Positions 1 through 8,674 of a DNA stretch of 64,000 bases are shown one piece after another. The notes under the pieces were generated by a model that did not search any database, was not told the origin of the DNA, and saw only the letters and a program-made list of their open reading frames with translations. Origin of the DNA: Mycolicibacterium arabiense (lineage in GTDB: Bacteria > Actinomycetota > Actinomycetes > Mycobacteriales > Mycobacteriaceae); assembly GCF_010731815.2 (NCBI RefSeq), contig NZ_AP022593.1:558001-622000 (forward strand). The letters are read 5' to 3'. The translations under genes and the position numbers were made by a program. Every line of letters starts with the position of its first letter. The stretch's first letter is position 1.

Positions 1-929
1 TCCTCGACCGGCGCATCGGCAGGCAGGTCGAGCACCAAGGGCTTGACCTTGGTCCGCAGGAAGTGGTCGGGGCAGCTGGTCCCGAGCGCCGCGAGCCTCG
101 GATGTTCGGCGGCGCCCAGGAATTCGAGCACCCGTGGATCGTCGGTGAAGTGTCCGACCTGCGCGCGGTCCGTCGACACCAGGCCGCGCAGGAACGGCGC
201 GAGTTCGGCGGCCTTGGTGCGGCGCTGCGCATCGGGCAGCGCCCCGTAGCCGGGCAGCGGCGCGCCGAACGGCTCAGGCCGGCCGTTGACCTCGATGTAG
301 CGGGCGACGGTGTCGATGATCTCCAGCGAATGCGCCTCGGCCTCGGCCGAGGTGTCGCCCCACGCGGTGATGCCGTGTCCGCCCAGGATCGTGCCGATCG
401 CCTGGGGGTTGCGCGCCTTGATCTCCGAGATGTCGAGGCCGAGTTGGAAACCCGGGCGTCGCCAGGGCACCCAGATCACCCGGTCGCCGAAGATCTGCTT
501 GGTGAGCGCCTCGCCGTCGGCGGCGGTAGCCAGCGCGATGCCGGAATCGGGATGGAGGTGATCGACGTGGGCGGCGTCCACCAGGCCGTGCATCGCGGTG
601 TCGATCGACGGCGCTGCGCCGCCGCGGCCGTGCAGGCAGTAGTCGAAGGCGGCGACCATCTCGTCCTCGCGCTCGACGCCGGGATACACGTCGACGAGTG
701 CGCGCATCCTGTCGAGCCGCAGGACGGCCAGCCCGTTCTCGGTCAGGGTGCCGAGGTCTCCCCCGGACCCCTTGACCCAGAGGAGGTCGACCGGCGCCCC
801 GGTCACCGGGTCGACCTCGGACCCCTTGGCGGAGGTGTTGCCGCCGGCGTAGTTGGTGTTCTTCGGATCGGCGCCGAGCCGGTTGGACCGGGCGATCAGT
901 TCGGTGACGGTGTCATTGCCGTTGGTCAT
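1..929 (-). CDS. Bifunctional rhamnulose-1-phosphate aldolase / short-chain dehydrogenase, N-terminal part (runs off the window)
   Basis: The visible part reads from an ATG at 929 leftward with no stop before the window edge, about 309 residues. It begins MTNGNDTVTELIARSN, contains NYAGGNTSAKG typical of class II aldolases, and has a metal-binding region VDHLHPDSGIAL with a later GGHGITAWGD. This is the aldolase half of the RhaE/RhaW-type fusion that cleaves rhamnulose-1-phosphate to DHAP and lactaldehyde. The fused lactaldehyde-oxidising SDR half would lie beyond position 1, so it is inferred only. It starts 9 nt after the isomerase gene and is last in the visible operon. The rhamnulokinase expected for the pathway is not in view and may lie further left. 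Confidence 0.88.
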   Translation of the reverse strand, partial: MTNGNDTVTELIARSNRLGADPKNTNYAGGNTSAKGSEVDPVTGAPVDLLWVKGSGGDLGTLTENGLAVLRLDRMRALVDVYPGVEREDEMVAAFDYCLHGRGGAAPSIDTAMHGLVDAAHVDHLHPDSGIALATAADGEALTKQIFGDRVIWVPWRRPGFQLGLDISEIKARNPQAIGTILGGHGITAWGDTSAEAEAHSLEIIDTVARYIEVNGRPEPFGAPLPGYGALPDAQRRTKAAELAPFLRGLVSTDRAQVGHFTDDPRVLEFLGAAEHPRLAALGTSCPDHFLRTKVKPLVLDLPADAPVE

Positions 930-938
930 GGTGTCCTC

Positions 939-2087
939 TCACGCTCCCCAGCTGGACTGGGTGCCGCCGACGCGTTCGGCGTCGATGGTGTTCTGGTATC
1001 CCGATTCGGCGAAGGCACGCATCGGGTCTGCGGGCAGTCCGCGCTCGGTGCGCCACTGCGCCACCGCGGGCCGGACGTCGGTGTAGAACGCGTCCATCAC
1101 GATTGCGTTCGCGGTCAGTACGTCACCGCTCTCCTGCGCGGCGGTCAGCGCCTCGGTGTCCACCAGCAGGGCACGGGCGGTCATCTCGGCCACGTTGAGC
1201 ACGGAGCGGATCTGACCGGGGATCTTGGCCTCGACGTTGTGGCACTGGTCGAGCATCAACGCCAGATCGGACCCAGGTGCGAGCCCGCCGCCCCGGATGA
1301 CCTCGAACATGATCCGGAACAGCTGGAACGGGTCGGCGGCCCCCACGATGAGGTCGTCGTCGGCGTAGAACCGCGAGTTGAAGTCGAACGAGCCGAGCTT
1401 CTCCAAGCGCAACAGCTGGGCGACGATGAACTCGATGTTGGTGCCCGGCGCGTGGTGACCGGTGTCCAGGCACACCTTCGCCCGCTCCCCGAGCCCACTG
1501 ACGTGCGCGTAGGACGTGCCCCAGTCCGGCACGTCGGTCATGTACATCGCCGGCTCGAAGAACTTGTACTCCAACACCATTCGCTGACCGGGCCCGATGT
1601 GCTGGTAGATCGTCGCCAGCGATTCGGCGAGGCGGTCCTGCCTGCCCCGGATGTCGCCCTGTCCGGGGTAGTTGGTGCCGTCGGCCAACCAGATCTTGAG
1701 GTCCCGAGACCCCGTCTGCTCCATGATCTCGATGCAGGCCAGATGGTGGTCGATGGCCTTCTGCCGCACCGTCTTGTCGGTGTGGGTGAGGCTGCCGAAC
1801 TTGTAGTCGTCGTCCTGGAAGGTGTTCGAGTTGATGGTGCCCAACCGGACACCGTGCTCGGCGGCGTACGAGCCGAGCGCCCCGTAGTCGTCGACCCGGT
1901 CCCACGGGATGTGCAGCGCCACGCTCGGCGCCATCCCGGTCAGGCGGTGGACCATCGCTGCGTCGGCGATCTTCTCCTCGATGGTGCGCGGCGTGCCCGG
2001 TGTGCCGAAGACCTTGAAGCGCGTGCCGGAGTTGCCGAACGCCCAGGAGGGCAGCTCGATGGCCAGGTTGTCGAGTTGGGCGTTCAT
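939..2087 (-). CDS. rhaI: L-rhamnose isomerase (RhaI-type TIM barrel)
   Basis: The 382-residue product resembles the xylose-isomerase-like L-rhamnose isomerase of actinobacteria and Pseudomonas, which converts L-rhamnose to L-rhamnulose in the cytoplasm. Visible family features include FGNSGTRFKVFGTPGTPRT near the N-terminus, MVLEYKFFEPAMY, and KVCLDTGHHAPGTN, which carries acidic and histidine residues expected to bind the divalent metal and substrate. The ATG at 2087 overlaps the upstream transporter stop by 4 bp (ATGA), implying translational coupling. The gene sits between transporter and aldolase in a rhamnose operon, which supports the substrate. A related ketose or aldose isomerase cannot be fully excluded from motifs alone. 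Confidence 0.88.
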   Translation of the reverse strand: MNAQLDNLAIELPSWAFGNSGTRFKVFGTPGTPRTIEEKIADAAMVHRLTGMAPSVALHIPWDRVDDYGALGSYAAEHGVRLGTINSNTFQDDDYKFGSLTHTDKTVRQKAIDHHLACIEIMEQTGSRDLKIWLADGTNYPGQGDIRGRQDRLAESLATIYQHIGPGQRMVLEYKFFEPAMYMTDVPDWGTSYAHVSGLGERAKVCLDTGHHAPGTNIEFIVAQLLRLEKLGSFDFNSRFYADDDLIVGAADPFQLFRIMFEVIRGGGLAPGSDLALMLDQCHNVEAKIPGQIRSVLNVAEMTARALLVDTEALTAAQESGDVLTANAIVMDAFYTDVRPAVAQWRTERGLPADPMRAFAESGYQNTIDAERVGGTQSSWGA

Positions 2088-3460
2088 CGTGTCGCGACCT
2101 CCGTCTCGGTTCCGTCGGCCAGTGTCGTCGGCGGGGTGACACCGTCGACTTCACTCTCCACCTTCCCGTAGCGCTCGACTTCGATCTGACGCAACGTCTT
2201 TCCGCGGGTTTCCGGGGCCCAGACGGCGCCGATCACGAGGGCGACCGTGAGCAGGCCGATCAGCAGCAGACCCACCCCGGTGAGGCCGGTGACGGCCAGC
2301 AACGTCGGGAAGAAGTAGCTCAGCAAACCGGTGAAGCTGCGCACCACGCAGAACATCACGCCCTGTGCGCTGGCCCGGTAGGGCGTGGCGAACAGCTCGC
2401 TGGCCCACAGGCTGTAGAACGCCTGGGCGCCGATGCCCGCCGACACGCCCCACAGCACCGCGAACGCCAGCATCGTGGGGACGCCGCGGTCGGTGAAGGC
2501 CACCAGCACGATCCAGCCGACGATGCCGAGTGCGGCGCCGATGACGTAGAGCCGTCGCTGCGACATCCGGTCGGCGTACCGCATGAAGCCGAAGTACGTG
2601 GCCGCCACCGTGCAGCCCCAGACCAGGACCTGCAGCATGTTCTGCGCTACCGGGCTGTGCAGGCCCGCGGTGTCGTACACCCGTGGCATGAAGATGCCGG
2701 CCTGACCGGCGACGGTGTTCCAGAACAGGTAGATGCCGCCGAGGAACAGCAGCGCGGTGATGTTGACCCGCCGCGAGAACAGGCCCCGCAGGCCGCGGGC
2801 GCCGAGCACCGAGGCCTGACCGCTCGCCGTCGCTCCGCTCGCCTGGGCGGCGGTGGCGGAGCCCTCCTCGGTCCAGATTGCCGACTCGGCCAAGCCCTGG
2901 CGGACCCACCAGACGACCGCCGCGACGACGAAGAGGTGCAGGAAGATCAGCCTCGAGCCCAGTAGGCCCAGCGGCGCGAGCGCAGCGGCGAGCGCGAAGC
3001 CGATCAGCGGTCCCACCGACCACGCCAGCTGCGCGGTGCCGACGTGCTTGGCGCGGCCCTCCGACGGTGCCTGTTCGGCGATGTAGGTCCACGACGCCGG
3101 TACGCCTGCGCCAACGGCGATGCCGGTGATGACGAATGCAGCCAGCAGCATGGTGAAGTTCACGGCGAAGGCCGCGAGCAGCACGCCGACCATGTAGACC
3201 AGCAGGTCGTAAGTGTAGATCGCCTTGCGGCCGAACCGGTCGCATAGCGGCCCGCCGAGGATCGCGCCGATCGCTGCGCCGAAGGCGTTGGCGCTCAACG
3301 CGGCGAGCAGTCCGACGGCGAAGTCGCTGATGTCGAACTCGGCCTGCCAGAACGCGAGACTGGTCGCGATGGCGATGATCGACCCTGCCTCGATGTAGTT
3401 GGACATGGCGACCGCGATGGTCGCCCGCCATCCGGTGGTGCTGCGCGCTCCGATGTTCAT
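2084..3460 (-). CDS. MFS sugar transporter, probable L-rhamnose importer
   Basis: The 458-residue protein has about 12 hydrophobic segments. It carries the MFS loop motif GGPLCDRFGRK between the second and third helices and a C-terminal PETRGKTL, the signature of the sugar-porter subfamily. It should be a cytoplasmic-membrane proton-coupled uptake system. The substrate is inferred from position: second in an operon with a rhamnose mutarotase upstream and rhamnose isomerase downstream. The ATG at 3460 lies 37 nt after the mutarotase stop, and the gene's end overlaps rhaI by 4 bp. Aromatic-acid and sugar members of this family look alike, so the substrate is less certain than the fold. Confidence 0.8.
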   Translation of the reverse strand: MNIGARSTTGWRATIAVAMSNYIEAGSIIAIATSLAFWQAEFDISDFAVGLLAALSANAFGAAIGAILGGPLCDRFGRKAIYTYDLLVYMVGVLLAAFAVNFTMLLAAFVITGIAVGAGVPASWTYIAEQAPSEGRAKHVGTAQLAWSVGPLIGFALAAALAPLGLLGSRLIFLHLFVVAAVVWWVRQGLAESAIWTEEGSATAAQASGATASGQASVLGARGLRGLFSRRVNITALLFLGGIYLFWNTVAGQAGIFMPRVYDTAGLHSPVAQNMLQVLVWGCTVAATYFGFMRYADRMSQRRLYVIGAALGIVGWIVLVAFTDRGVPTMLAFAVLWGVSAGIGAQAFYSLWASELFATPYRASAQGVMFCVVRSFTGLLSYFFPTLLAVTGLTGVGLLLIGLLTVALVIGAVWAPETRGKTLRQIEVERYGKVESEVDGVTPPTTLADGTETEVATR

Positions 3461-3497
3461 GGTCGTCCCTGTCTGGTGTCGTCGGTGGAGATGGTGG

Positions 3498-3836
3498 TCA
3501 GTCGAGGTGGAAGTACTCGGTCAGCGGTCGCATCGCCTGGTCGGGCGCTACGCCGGCCGGGTTGTCGAAGAAGTCGGCCATGCCTGCCTGCCAGCGGGCG
3601 TTGACCTCGGTGGCGGCCATCGAGGCCTGGGCCGCTGCGAAGTCGTCGGTCTCGAGGTAGCCGACCACCAGGCCGTCGTCGGGGCGGACGAACAGCGAGT
3701 AGTTGCGCCAGCCGGCGTCGCTCAGCGCCTCGAGCATCTCCGGCCAGACGTGCTGGTGGGCCTCGACGTACTCGTCGACGCGGTCCGGCTTGAGCCGGAG
3801 CACGAAGCACACCCGGTCGGTCACTGCGTCGCTCAT
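3498..3836 (-). CDS. rhaM: L-rhamnose mutarotase
   Basis: A 112-residue protein, the usual length for the RhaM/RhaU dimeric ferredoxin-like fold that interconverts alpha and beta anomers of L-rhamnose. It starts VCFVLRLKPDRVDEYVEAHQ, contains HVWPEMLEALSDAGWRNYSLF and ends MRPLTEYFHLD, all characteristic of the family. The reading frame stays open upstream to 3968, but the ATG at 3836 is chosen because homology begins there and an AGAGGA ribosome site lies just upstream. It is the first gene of the rhamnose operon, immediately downstream of the palindromic operator at 3852-3865. Confidence 0.93.
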   Translation of the reverse strand: MSDAVTDRVCFVLRLKPDRVDEYVEAHQHVWPEMLEALSDAGWRNYSLFVRPDDGLVVGYLETDDFAAAQASMAATEVNARWQAGMADFFDNPAGVAPDQAMRPLTEYFHLD

Positions 3837-3851
3837 CGCGTCCTCTACGTT

Positions 3852-3865
3852 TTGAAACGTTTCAA
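3852..3865. promoter_or_regulatory. LacI-family operator for the rhamnose operon
   Basis: TTGAAACGTTTCAA is a perfect 14-bp palindrome with the GAAACGTTTC core and central CG typical of LacI/GalR-family operators. It lies 16-29 bp upstream of the rhaM start, where a bound repressor would block transcription of rhaM, the transporter, rhaI and the aldolase. A second inverted repeat, GTGGC-ttgc-GCCAC at 3869-3882, lies next to it. No LacI-type regulator gene is in the window, so the cognate protein must be encoded elsewhere, perhaps left of position 1. Confidence 0.82.
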
Positions 3866-3921
3866 TTAGTGGCTTGCGCCACACTAGGCAGCACGCGTGT
3901 GGCACGTCAACCCCCGGGGGG

Positions 3922-5394
3922 CTACAGCAGCGTGGCTCGGCCTCCGACGTCGACGCGCACCTTGGCACCCGCGATGTCCCCGTCGACGCTGGCCTGGGCG
4001 TCGGAGGCGTCGGTGAGCACGGCGAGCGCGCGCGTGTCCGACGGCGTGCGGACGGCCACGAACGCCTTCTCCGGCGTGCCCTCGCGGGTGAAGGGCGTCG
4101 TCCACGTCTCGACGGTGCCGGTACCGGTCCAGTCGCCCTCGGCCACCCGCGTCGGCTCGGCGTCGACCGCCGATTGCACGTCCTGCCACCGGAATTCGTC
4201 GGCAGGCGTGGCGCCGTAGATGCCGAAGCTGTGCTTGGTCAGGTAACCGCCGTTGGCGGTGATCAGTCCGACCGTGTCCGGTGCCGCCGCGAGACGCTCG
4301 GCCATGGTGGCGATGGAGTGCGACACATAATTGTTCCACGGCCCGCCGGCGAAGGTCAGTCCACCGGTCACGGTCAGCGGCCGCGCCGGATCGTCGAGCG
4401 CCAACCCGAGTTCGCGGGCGGCGACCTGGACCGCCGACGGGAAGCACGAGTACACGTCGACGAGGTCGACGTCGTCGATGCCAACGCCTGCGAGTTCGAG
4501 CGCACGCGCCCCGGCGATCCTGATCGCGGGCGAGCGATGGAACTCGGCGCGTTCGCCGATCAGATAGGTGTCGTGGGCGTCGGTGCCTGCGTACGGGAAG
4601 ATCCAGCGGTCACGCGAAATCTGAAGGTGCGTAGCCTTCTCCGCCGACATCAGCACCAGCGCCGCGCCCTGGTCGACCATGTTGTTGGAGTTCATCAGCT
4701 TGGTGTACGGCCACGACACCATGCGATTCGTCGGGCTGGGCTGCCAGATGTCCTCGGCGGCAACGGCTTCGGTGCTCCACGCATGCGGATTGGCCTCGGC
4801 GACCGCGCTGAAGCGCGCCCACAGGTCCCCGATGCGGCGACGGTGCTCGTCGGGCGACTCCCCCGCGTCGATCCGCACCGCCTGCTCGAACATCGGGTAC
4901 ACGTACGCCGGACGGTCCAGCTTGATGCCGATCTCGACGTCGCCCGCCATCTGGAACTCGTCGTCGGCACCGGGCGGCTCCGGCACCGAGTCGTCCTGCT
5001 TCGTCCACTCCAGCTTGGTGCCCGCGGCACGGGCGCGCGTCCTGGTCCGCCACGTCTCGGCACCCGCGATCAGCACCGTGTCCAGCTTGCCGCTCTGGAT
5101 GTCCAGGCACGCCTGATTGACCAGCGACTGAGGCACGTTGCCACCGATGCTGGTGTACCGGCCCTCGGCATTCGCCGCTCGAATGCGTTGCGCCAGAAGC
5201 AGACCTGGATTCCGATAGCGCCAGGACAACAGGTTGACGATGCGCACCGAGTCCACCGCCTCCAGCACGCGCGGGTCGGCCGCGGCGCGGGCGGCCGCCT
5301 CCATCAGGTCGACGGGTTCGACCGTGGGATCGGTCTCGCGCTGGTTCACCTGGCCGTAGCCGACGAGTACCGGCGTGCGGGGATCGATGGTCAC
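3922..5394 (-). CDS. Thiolase-like / lipid-transfer-like protein (Rv1867 type)
   Basis: A 490-residue thiolase-superfamily protein that starts at a GTG (MTIDPRTPVLVGYGQVNQRE). It retains a thiolase core strand with IQSGKLDTVLIAGAE and a C-terminal DLVDVYSCFPSAV resembling the SCP2-thiolase 'HDCF' region. The segment that normally carries the N-terminal nucleophilic cysteine reads GGNVPQSLVNQ, so by my by-eye alignment that cysteine is missing. It may act as an acyl-CoA or lipid binding partner rather than as a thiolase. The gene starts 25 nt after the CoA-transferase stop on the same strand, the same order I recall for M. tuberculosis Rv1866-Rv1867. The substrate is unknown. Confidence 0.75.
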   Translation of the reverse strand: MTIDPRTPVLVGYGQVNQRETDPTVEPVDLMEAAARAAADPRVLEAVDSVRIVNLLSWRYRNPGLLLAQRIRAANAEGRYTSIGGNVPQSLVNQACLDIQSGKLDTVLIAGAETWRTRTRARAAGTKLEWTKQDDSVPEPPGADDEFQMAGDVEIGIKLDRPAYVYPMFEQAVRIDAGESPDEHRRRIGDLWARFSAVAEANPHAWSTEAVAAEDIWQPSPTNRMVSWPYTKLMNSNNMVDQGAALVLMSAEKATHLQISRDRWIFPYAGTDAHDTYLIGERAEFHRSPAIRIAGARALELAGVGIDDVDLVDVYSCFPSAVQVAARELGLALDDPARPLTVTGGLTFAGGPWNNYVSHSIATMAERLAAAPDTVGLITANGGYLTKHSFGIYGATPADEFRWQDVQSAVDAEPTRVAEGDWTGTGTVETWTTPFTREGTPEKAFVAVRTPSDTRALAVLTDASDAQASVDGDIAGAKVRVDVGGRATLL

Positions 5395-5419
5395 GAGGAC
5401 ACCTTTCTGGGGTGGCGGT

Positions 5420-7792
5420 TCACTCGGCGGTGCCGATGCGAGGGTGGGGGTCGGCGTCCGGTCGGGTCCACTCGAATAGCGCGCCCGCGGTAATCAATTC
5501 GTCGATCAAACCGGCCGGCATCTGCAGGATCTCGGCGCAGATCGCCCGGGTGTGCTCGCCGGGCATCGGCGCGGGCCGCAGGTCGGCGTCGGGCAGGTGG
5601 CGGTAGCGCGCCGGCCGCGTCTCGGTGGGCATGGGCGCAGGGAACAGTGGATGGCTCGCCTCGGTGAAGACGGCCCGCTCGACGATCTGCGGATCGGCCA
5701 GCACGTCGGCCGCGCGGTACATCGGGCCCGCGGGCACGCCCGCCTCCTGCAGCGTCCGTGCGGCGTCGGCCTTGTCCCGGCGGGCGGTCCACGATGCCAA
5801 CCCGGCGACGAGATCCACTGCCGGCGAATCGATGACGCCCAGCAGCGCGCGGCGGCGGTCGTCGGAGGAAACCGAGACGACGCACCATTCGTCGTCACCT
5901 GCGCACGGCAGCACCGCGTGGACGGCGGCGTCGTCGTCGAGCGCGGCGCCCGACGCGCGGGCGGCGTCGACGACGTAGGCCGCCGCGAGTTGGTTGATGG
6001 CCACCTCGGCTTGGGACACGTGCACGCGCGTCGCGTCCTCGGGACGGCCGATCAGTGCCGCCAGCGCCGCGATCGCGGTGATCTTCGCCGCGACGTGATC
6101 GGGGAAGATGGTCGTGGCGTCGAAGAACGCGCCGCCGGAACCGCCGGGCGTCTGGTCCGACCACAGCCTGCTGACGCCGGTGGTGGCACGTACCAGGGGG
6201 CCGTACCCCATCCGGCCGCTCCACGGCCCGTCGGCACCGAAGGCGCTGCTCTCTGCCAGCACGACGTTTGGGTTGAGCGCCCGCAGTTCGTCGAAGGACA
6301 AGCCGAGCGCATCCAGCGTGCCCGGCTTGAAGTTGGCGAACACCGCGTCGGCCGAGGCGACCAGACCGCGGAACACCGCGGCACCGTCGGGGTGGCGCAG
6401 GTCGATGCCGAGGCTGCGCTCGTTGCGGTGGGTCAGCGCCCAAGACCGGCTCATCGGCTGGCCGGGCGGCGTCTGCCGGAGCCCGTCGGGATAGGCGGCG
6501 CTCTCCACCTTGACGACGTCGGCGCCCATGTCGGCGAACAGCCTGCCGAGTTCGCCACCGGCGACGATGACGCCGAGGTCGAGAATCAGCAGGTCGTCGA
6601 GCGGTCGTCGAGCCGTCGGCTCCTCGGGTGCGGCTGCGGTGGGCCCCGCAGCGAGCCACCGTGCGGTGTCCGTTCCGACCGCGGGCGCCGGTTCGCGCAG
6701 CCCGGCGCGGGCGCGATCGACGACGAACGCCCCGGTCGGCACGTCGAGCCGGACGCCGTCTGCGAACTCCGCGGAAGTCAGCGCGCGCACGGCGCGGAAG
6801 TGCTCGGAGGCCAGTGCCTCGGCCGGGTCGAGCACCGCAGCGATCGGCACGCCGCGGGCCTGGCCCTCGTCGACCAGATGACCCATCGTCTGCTCGGCGA
6901 ACAGCGAGGCGATCAGCGCGTTCAGTTCGGCCGACGCCGCGTAGCGCGCGCCGATGGTGTCGAACTTCGGGTCGGAGAACTGCTCCGGCTCGCCGAGCCA
7001 TTCCCGCATCGCCCGCCACTGCCTCGGCGAGAGCAGGCAGATCCGGACGTGCCCGTCCCGGCAGGGAAACGTCGGGTAGATCTGCTGATTCCGGGGACGG
7101 CCACGCCACAACTGGTTCGACGCCTTCTGCCCCACGGCCGCTTGACCTTCGGAGCCGAACGGCGGGTCGAGGGTCTGCACGACCGCCTCGAAGCGGGAGA
7201 AGTCGACGTGCTCCCCCGTGCCGGTGCGCAACCGATGGCGGTAGGCGACGAGCACGGCCCACGCCGCCTGCACGGCGGCCGTGGCCGACGCGATGCCCAA
7301 CGGGGGCAGGACCGGTCGGCCCGCCGTCGGACCCGAGCGCGACAGCGCGGTCGACATCGCGCACAGCACCGCATCGGTCGCGCTCCACGACGCATACGGC
7401 CCGGTGCTCCCGAAGTCGGTCATCGACAGCGCGACGAGGTGCGGGAAGCGGTCGGCCAGGTCGGCAGCCGTGGTCCCGAAGGCCGCGCAGCCACCGGGTC
7501 GACCGCCGTCGACGAGCACGTCGGCCTCGGCGACCAGGTCCAGGAACCGGTCGCGATCGGCGGCAGGGTCGAGGACGGTGCAGCGCTTATTGGCGTTGTC
7601 GATGGCGAACGCGATGCCGACCCCGGCCACGGTCGGACGGGCCGTGCGCGCCGCCGCTCCGCCGGGCGGCTCCACCTTCAGCACGTCGGCGCCCAGATCG
7701 GCCAGCAGTCGCCCGACGCCGTCGGACTTGGCGCCACCCACGTCGAGGACCCGCATCGCGGCCAAGAGCTGACACCTGTCAAGCACGGGCAT
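5420..7792 (-). CDS. Tandem-module CaiB/BaiF (family III) CoA-transferase
   Basis: At 790 residues this is about twice the usual length and contains two family III modules, roughly 1-375 and 396-790. Each begins with a similar nucleotide-binding segment (VGRLLADLGADVLKVEPPGG; LGRLFADMGADVVKVESAAYPDG). The second keeps the predicted catalytic aspartate in TTIFPDHVAAK (D565); the first has PPLGIAS there, with Leu165 in place of Asp, so only one half looks catalytic. It would transfer CoA between carboxylic acids. The ATG at 7792 is annotated. A -10-like GATACT at 7794-7799 is 7 nt from the in-frame GTG at 7786, so leaderless initiation there is an alternative. It resembles M. tuberculosis Rv1866. 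Confidence 0.82.
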   Translation of the reverse strand: MPVLDRCQLLAAMRVLDVGGAKSDGVGRLLADLGADVLKVEPPGGAAARTARPTVAGVGIAFAIDNANKRCTVLDPAADRDRFLDLVAEADVLVDGGRPGGCAAFGTTAADLADRFPHLVALSMTDFGSTGPYASWSATDAVLCAMSTALSRSGPTAGRPVLPPLGIASATAAVQAAWAVLVAYRHRLRTGTGEHVDFSRFEAVVQTLDPPFGSEGQAAVGQKASNQLWRGRPRNQQIYPTFPCRDGHVRICLLSPRQWRAMREWLGEPEQFSDPKFDTIGARYAASAELNALIASLFAEQTMGHLVDEGQARGVPIAAVLDPAEALASEHFRAVRALTSAEFADGVRLDVPTGAFVVDRARAGLREPAPAVGTDTARWLAAGPTAAAPEEPTARRPLDDLLILDLGVIVAGGELGRLFADMGADVVKVESAAYPDGLRQTPPGQPMSRSWALTHRNERSLGIDLRHPDGAAVFRGLVASADAVFANFKPGTLDALGLSFDELRALNPNVVLAESSAFGADGPWSGRMGYGPLVRATTGVSRLWSDQTPGGSGGAFFDATTIFPDHVAAKITAIAALAALIGRPEDATRVHVSQAEVAINQLAAAYVVDAARASGAALDDDAAVHAVLPCAGDDEWCVVSVSSDDRRRALLGVIDSPAVDLVAGLASWTARRDKADAARTLQEAGVPAGPMYRAADVLADPQIVERAVFTEASHPLFPAPMPTETRPARYRHLPDADLRPAPMPGEHTRAICAEILQMPAGLIDELITAGALFEWTRPDADPHPRIGTAE

Positions 7793-7897
7793 CAGTATCG
7801 TTCAGCACCCCGCGAACCCACGCCGCGGGTATGCCCGCCGACGGCTGCACGGCTCGTGATCTGCCGATACGCCGCTGCCACATACACTTGGCCGGTC

Positions 7898-8668
7898 ATG
7901 TCCGAGACCAGTGCGCTGCCCGCCGATGCCGTTGCGCATCCGCTGCTGGGCCAGTTGTCCGCACTGAACCACTACCGCACCTACGTCGACATCGGCGTCG
8001 TGGTGGTGGTCCTCGCACTGACCAACCTCATTGCGCACTTCACCACGCCGTGGGCCAACGTCGTCACCGTGCCGCTGGCGGCGGCCGGTCTGGTGGCGCT
8101 GGTCCGCTCGCGCGGCCTGGGGTGGGCCGAATTGGGTCTCGGACGCGAGCACTGGAGGTCCGGCGCGGGTTACGCGCTGGCGGCCGTCGCGTTGGTCGCG
8201 GCGGTGATCGCGATCGGGGTCGCCCTGCCGTGGACGCGACCGATGTTCATGAACGACCACTACGCGACGTTGTCCGGGGCGTTCCTCGCCTCGATGATCA
8301 TCATCCCGCTGCAGACGGTGATCCCCGAGGAACTCGTCTTCCGCGGCGTCCTGCACGGCGCGATGACGCGGGCGTGGGGTTTCCGCGGCGTGGCGGCCGC
8401 GGGGTCGTTGCTGTTCGGCCTGTGGCACGTCGCCACGTCACTCGGGCTGACGAGCAGCAACGTCGGCTTCACCCGCATCCTCGGCGGCGGCGTCGCGGGG
8501 ATGGTCGCGGGCGTCGTGCTGGCCGTGATCGCCACGGGGGCAGCGGGTTTCGTCTTCACGTGGTTGCGCGGTCGTAGCGGCAGCCTGATCGCGCCGATCG
8601 CGCTGCACTGGTCGCTCAACGGTCTCGGTGCCCTGGCCGCGGCCCTGGTCTGGCACGTCTCGACCTGA
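7898..8668 (+). CDS. CPBP-family (CAAX protease-like) intramembrane metalloprotease
   Basis: A 256-residue integral membrane protein with about seven hydrophobic helices. It has the Abi/CPBP motifs EELVFRG (E144, E145, R149), FGLWH (F173-H177) and a C-terminal HWSLN (H237, N241), the expected glutamate-histidine metal/catalytic set. Such proteases act within the cytoplasmic membrane; the substrate here is unknown. The frame is open far upstream, but the ATG at 7898 starts the hydrophobic homology and gives the length I recall for Rv1863c. It is divergent from the CoA-transferase gene and convergent with the CGNR gene, whose stop lies 6 nt away. Confidence 0.8.
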   Translation: MSETSALPADAVAHPLLGQLSALNHYRTYVDIGVVVVVLALTNLIAHFTTPWANVVTVPLAAAGLVALVRSRGLGWAELGLGREHWRSGAGYALAAVALVAAVIAIGVALPWTRPMFMNDHYATLSGAFLASMIIIPLQTVIPEELVFRGVLHGAMTRAWGFRGVAAAGSLLFGLWHVATSLGLTSSNVGFTRILGGGVAGMVAGVVLAVIATGAAGFVFTWLRGRSGSLIAPIALHWSLNGLGALAAALVWHVST

Positions 8669-8674
8669 TCGGTC

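Noticed and set aside
63..2171. 702-codon plus-strand frame opposite the rhamnose genes
   Set aside because: It is the antisense shadow of rhaI and the aldolase; composition is low-complexity Arg/Gly/Val/Asp with no domain, typical of GC-rich DNA.
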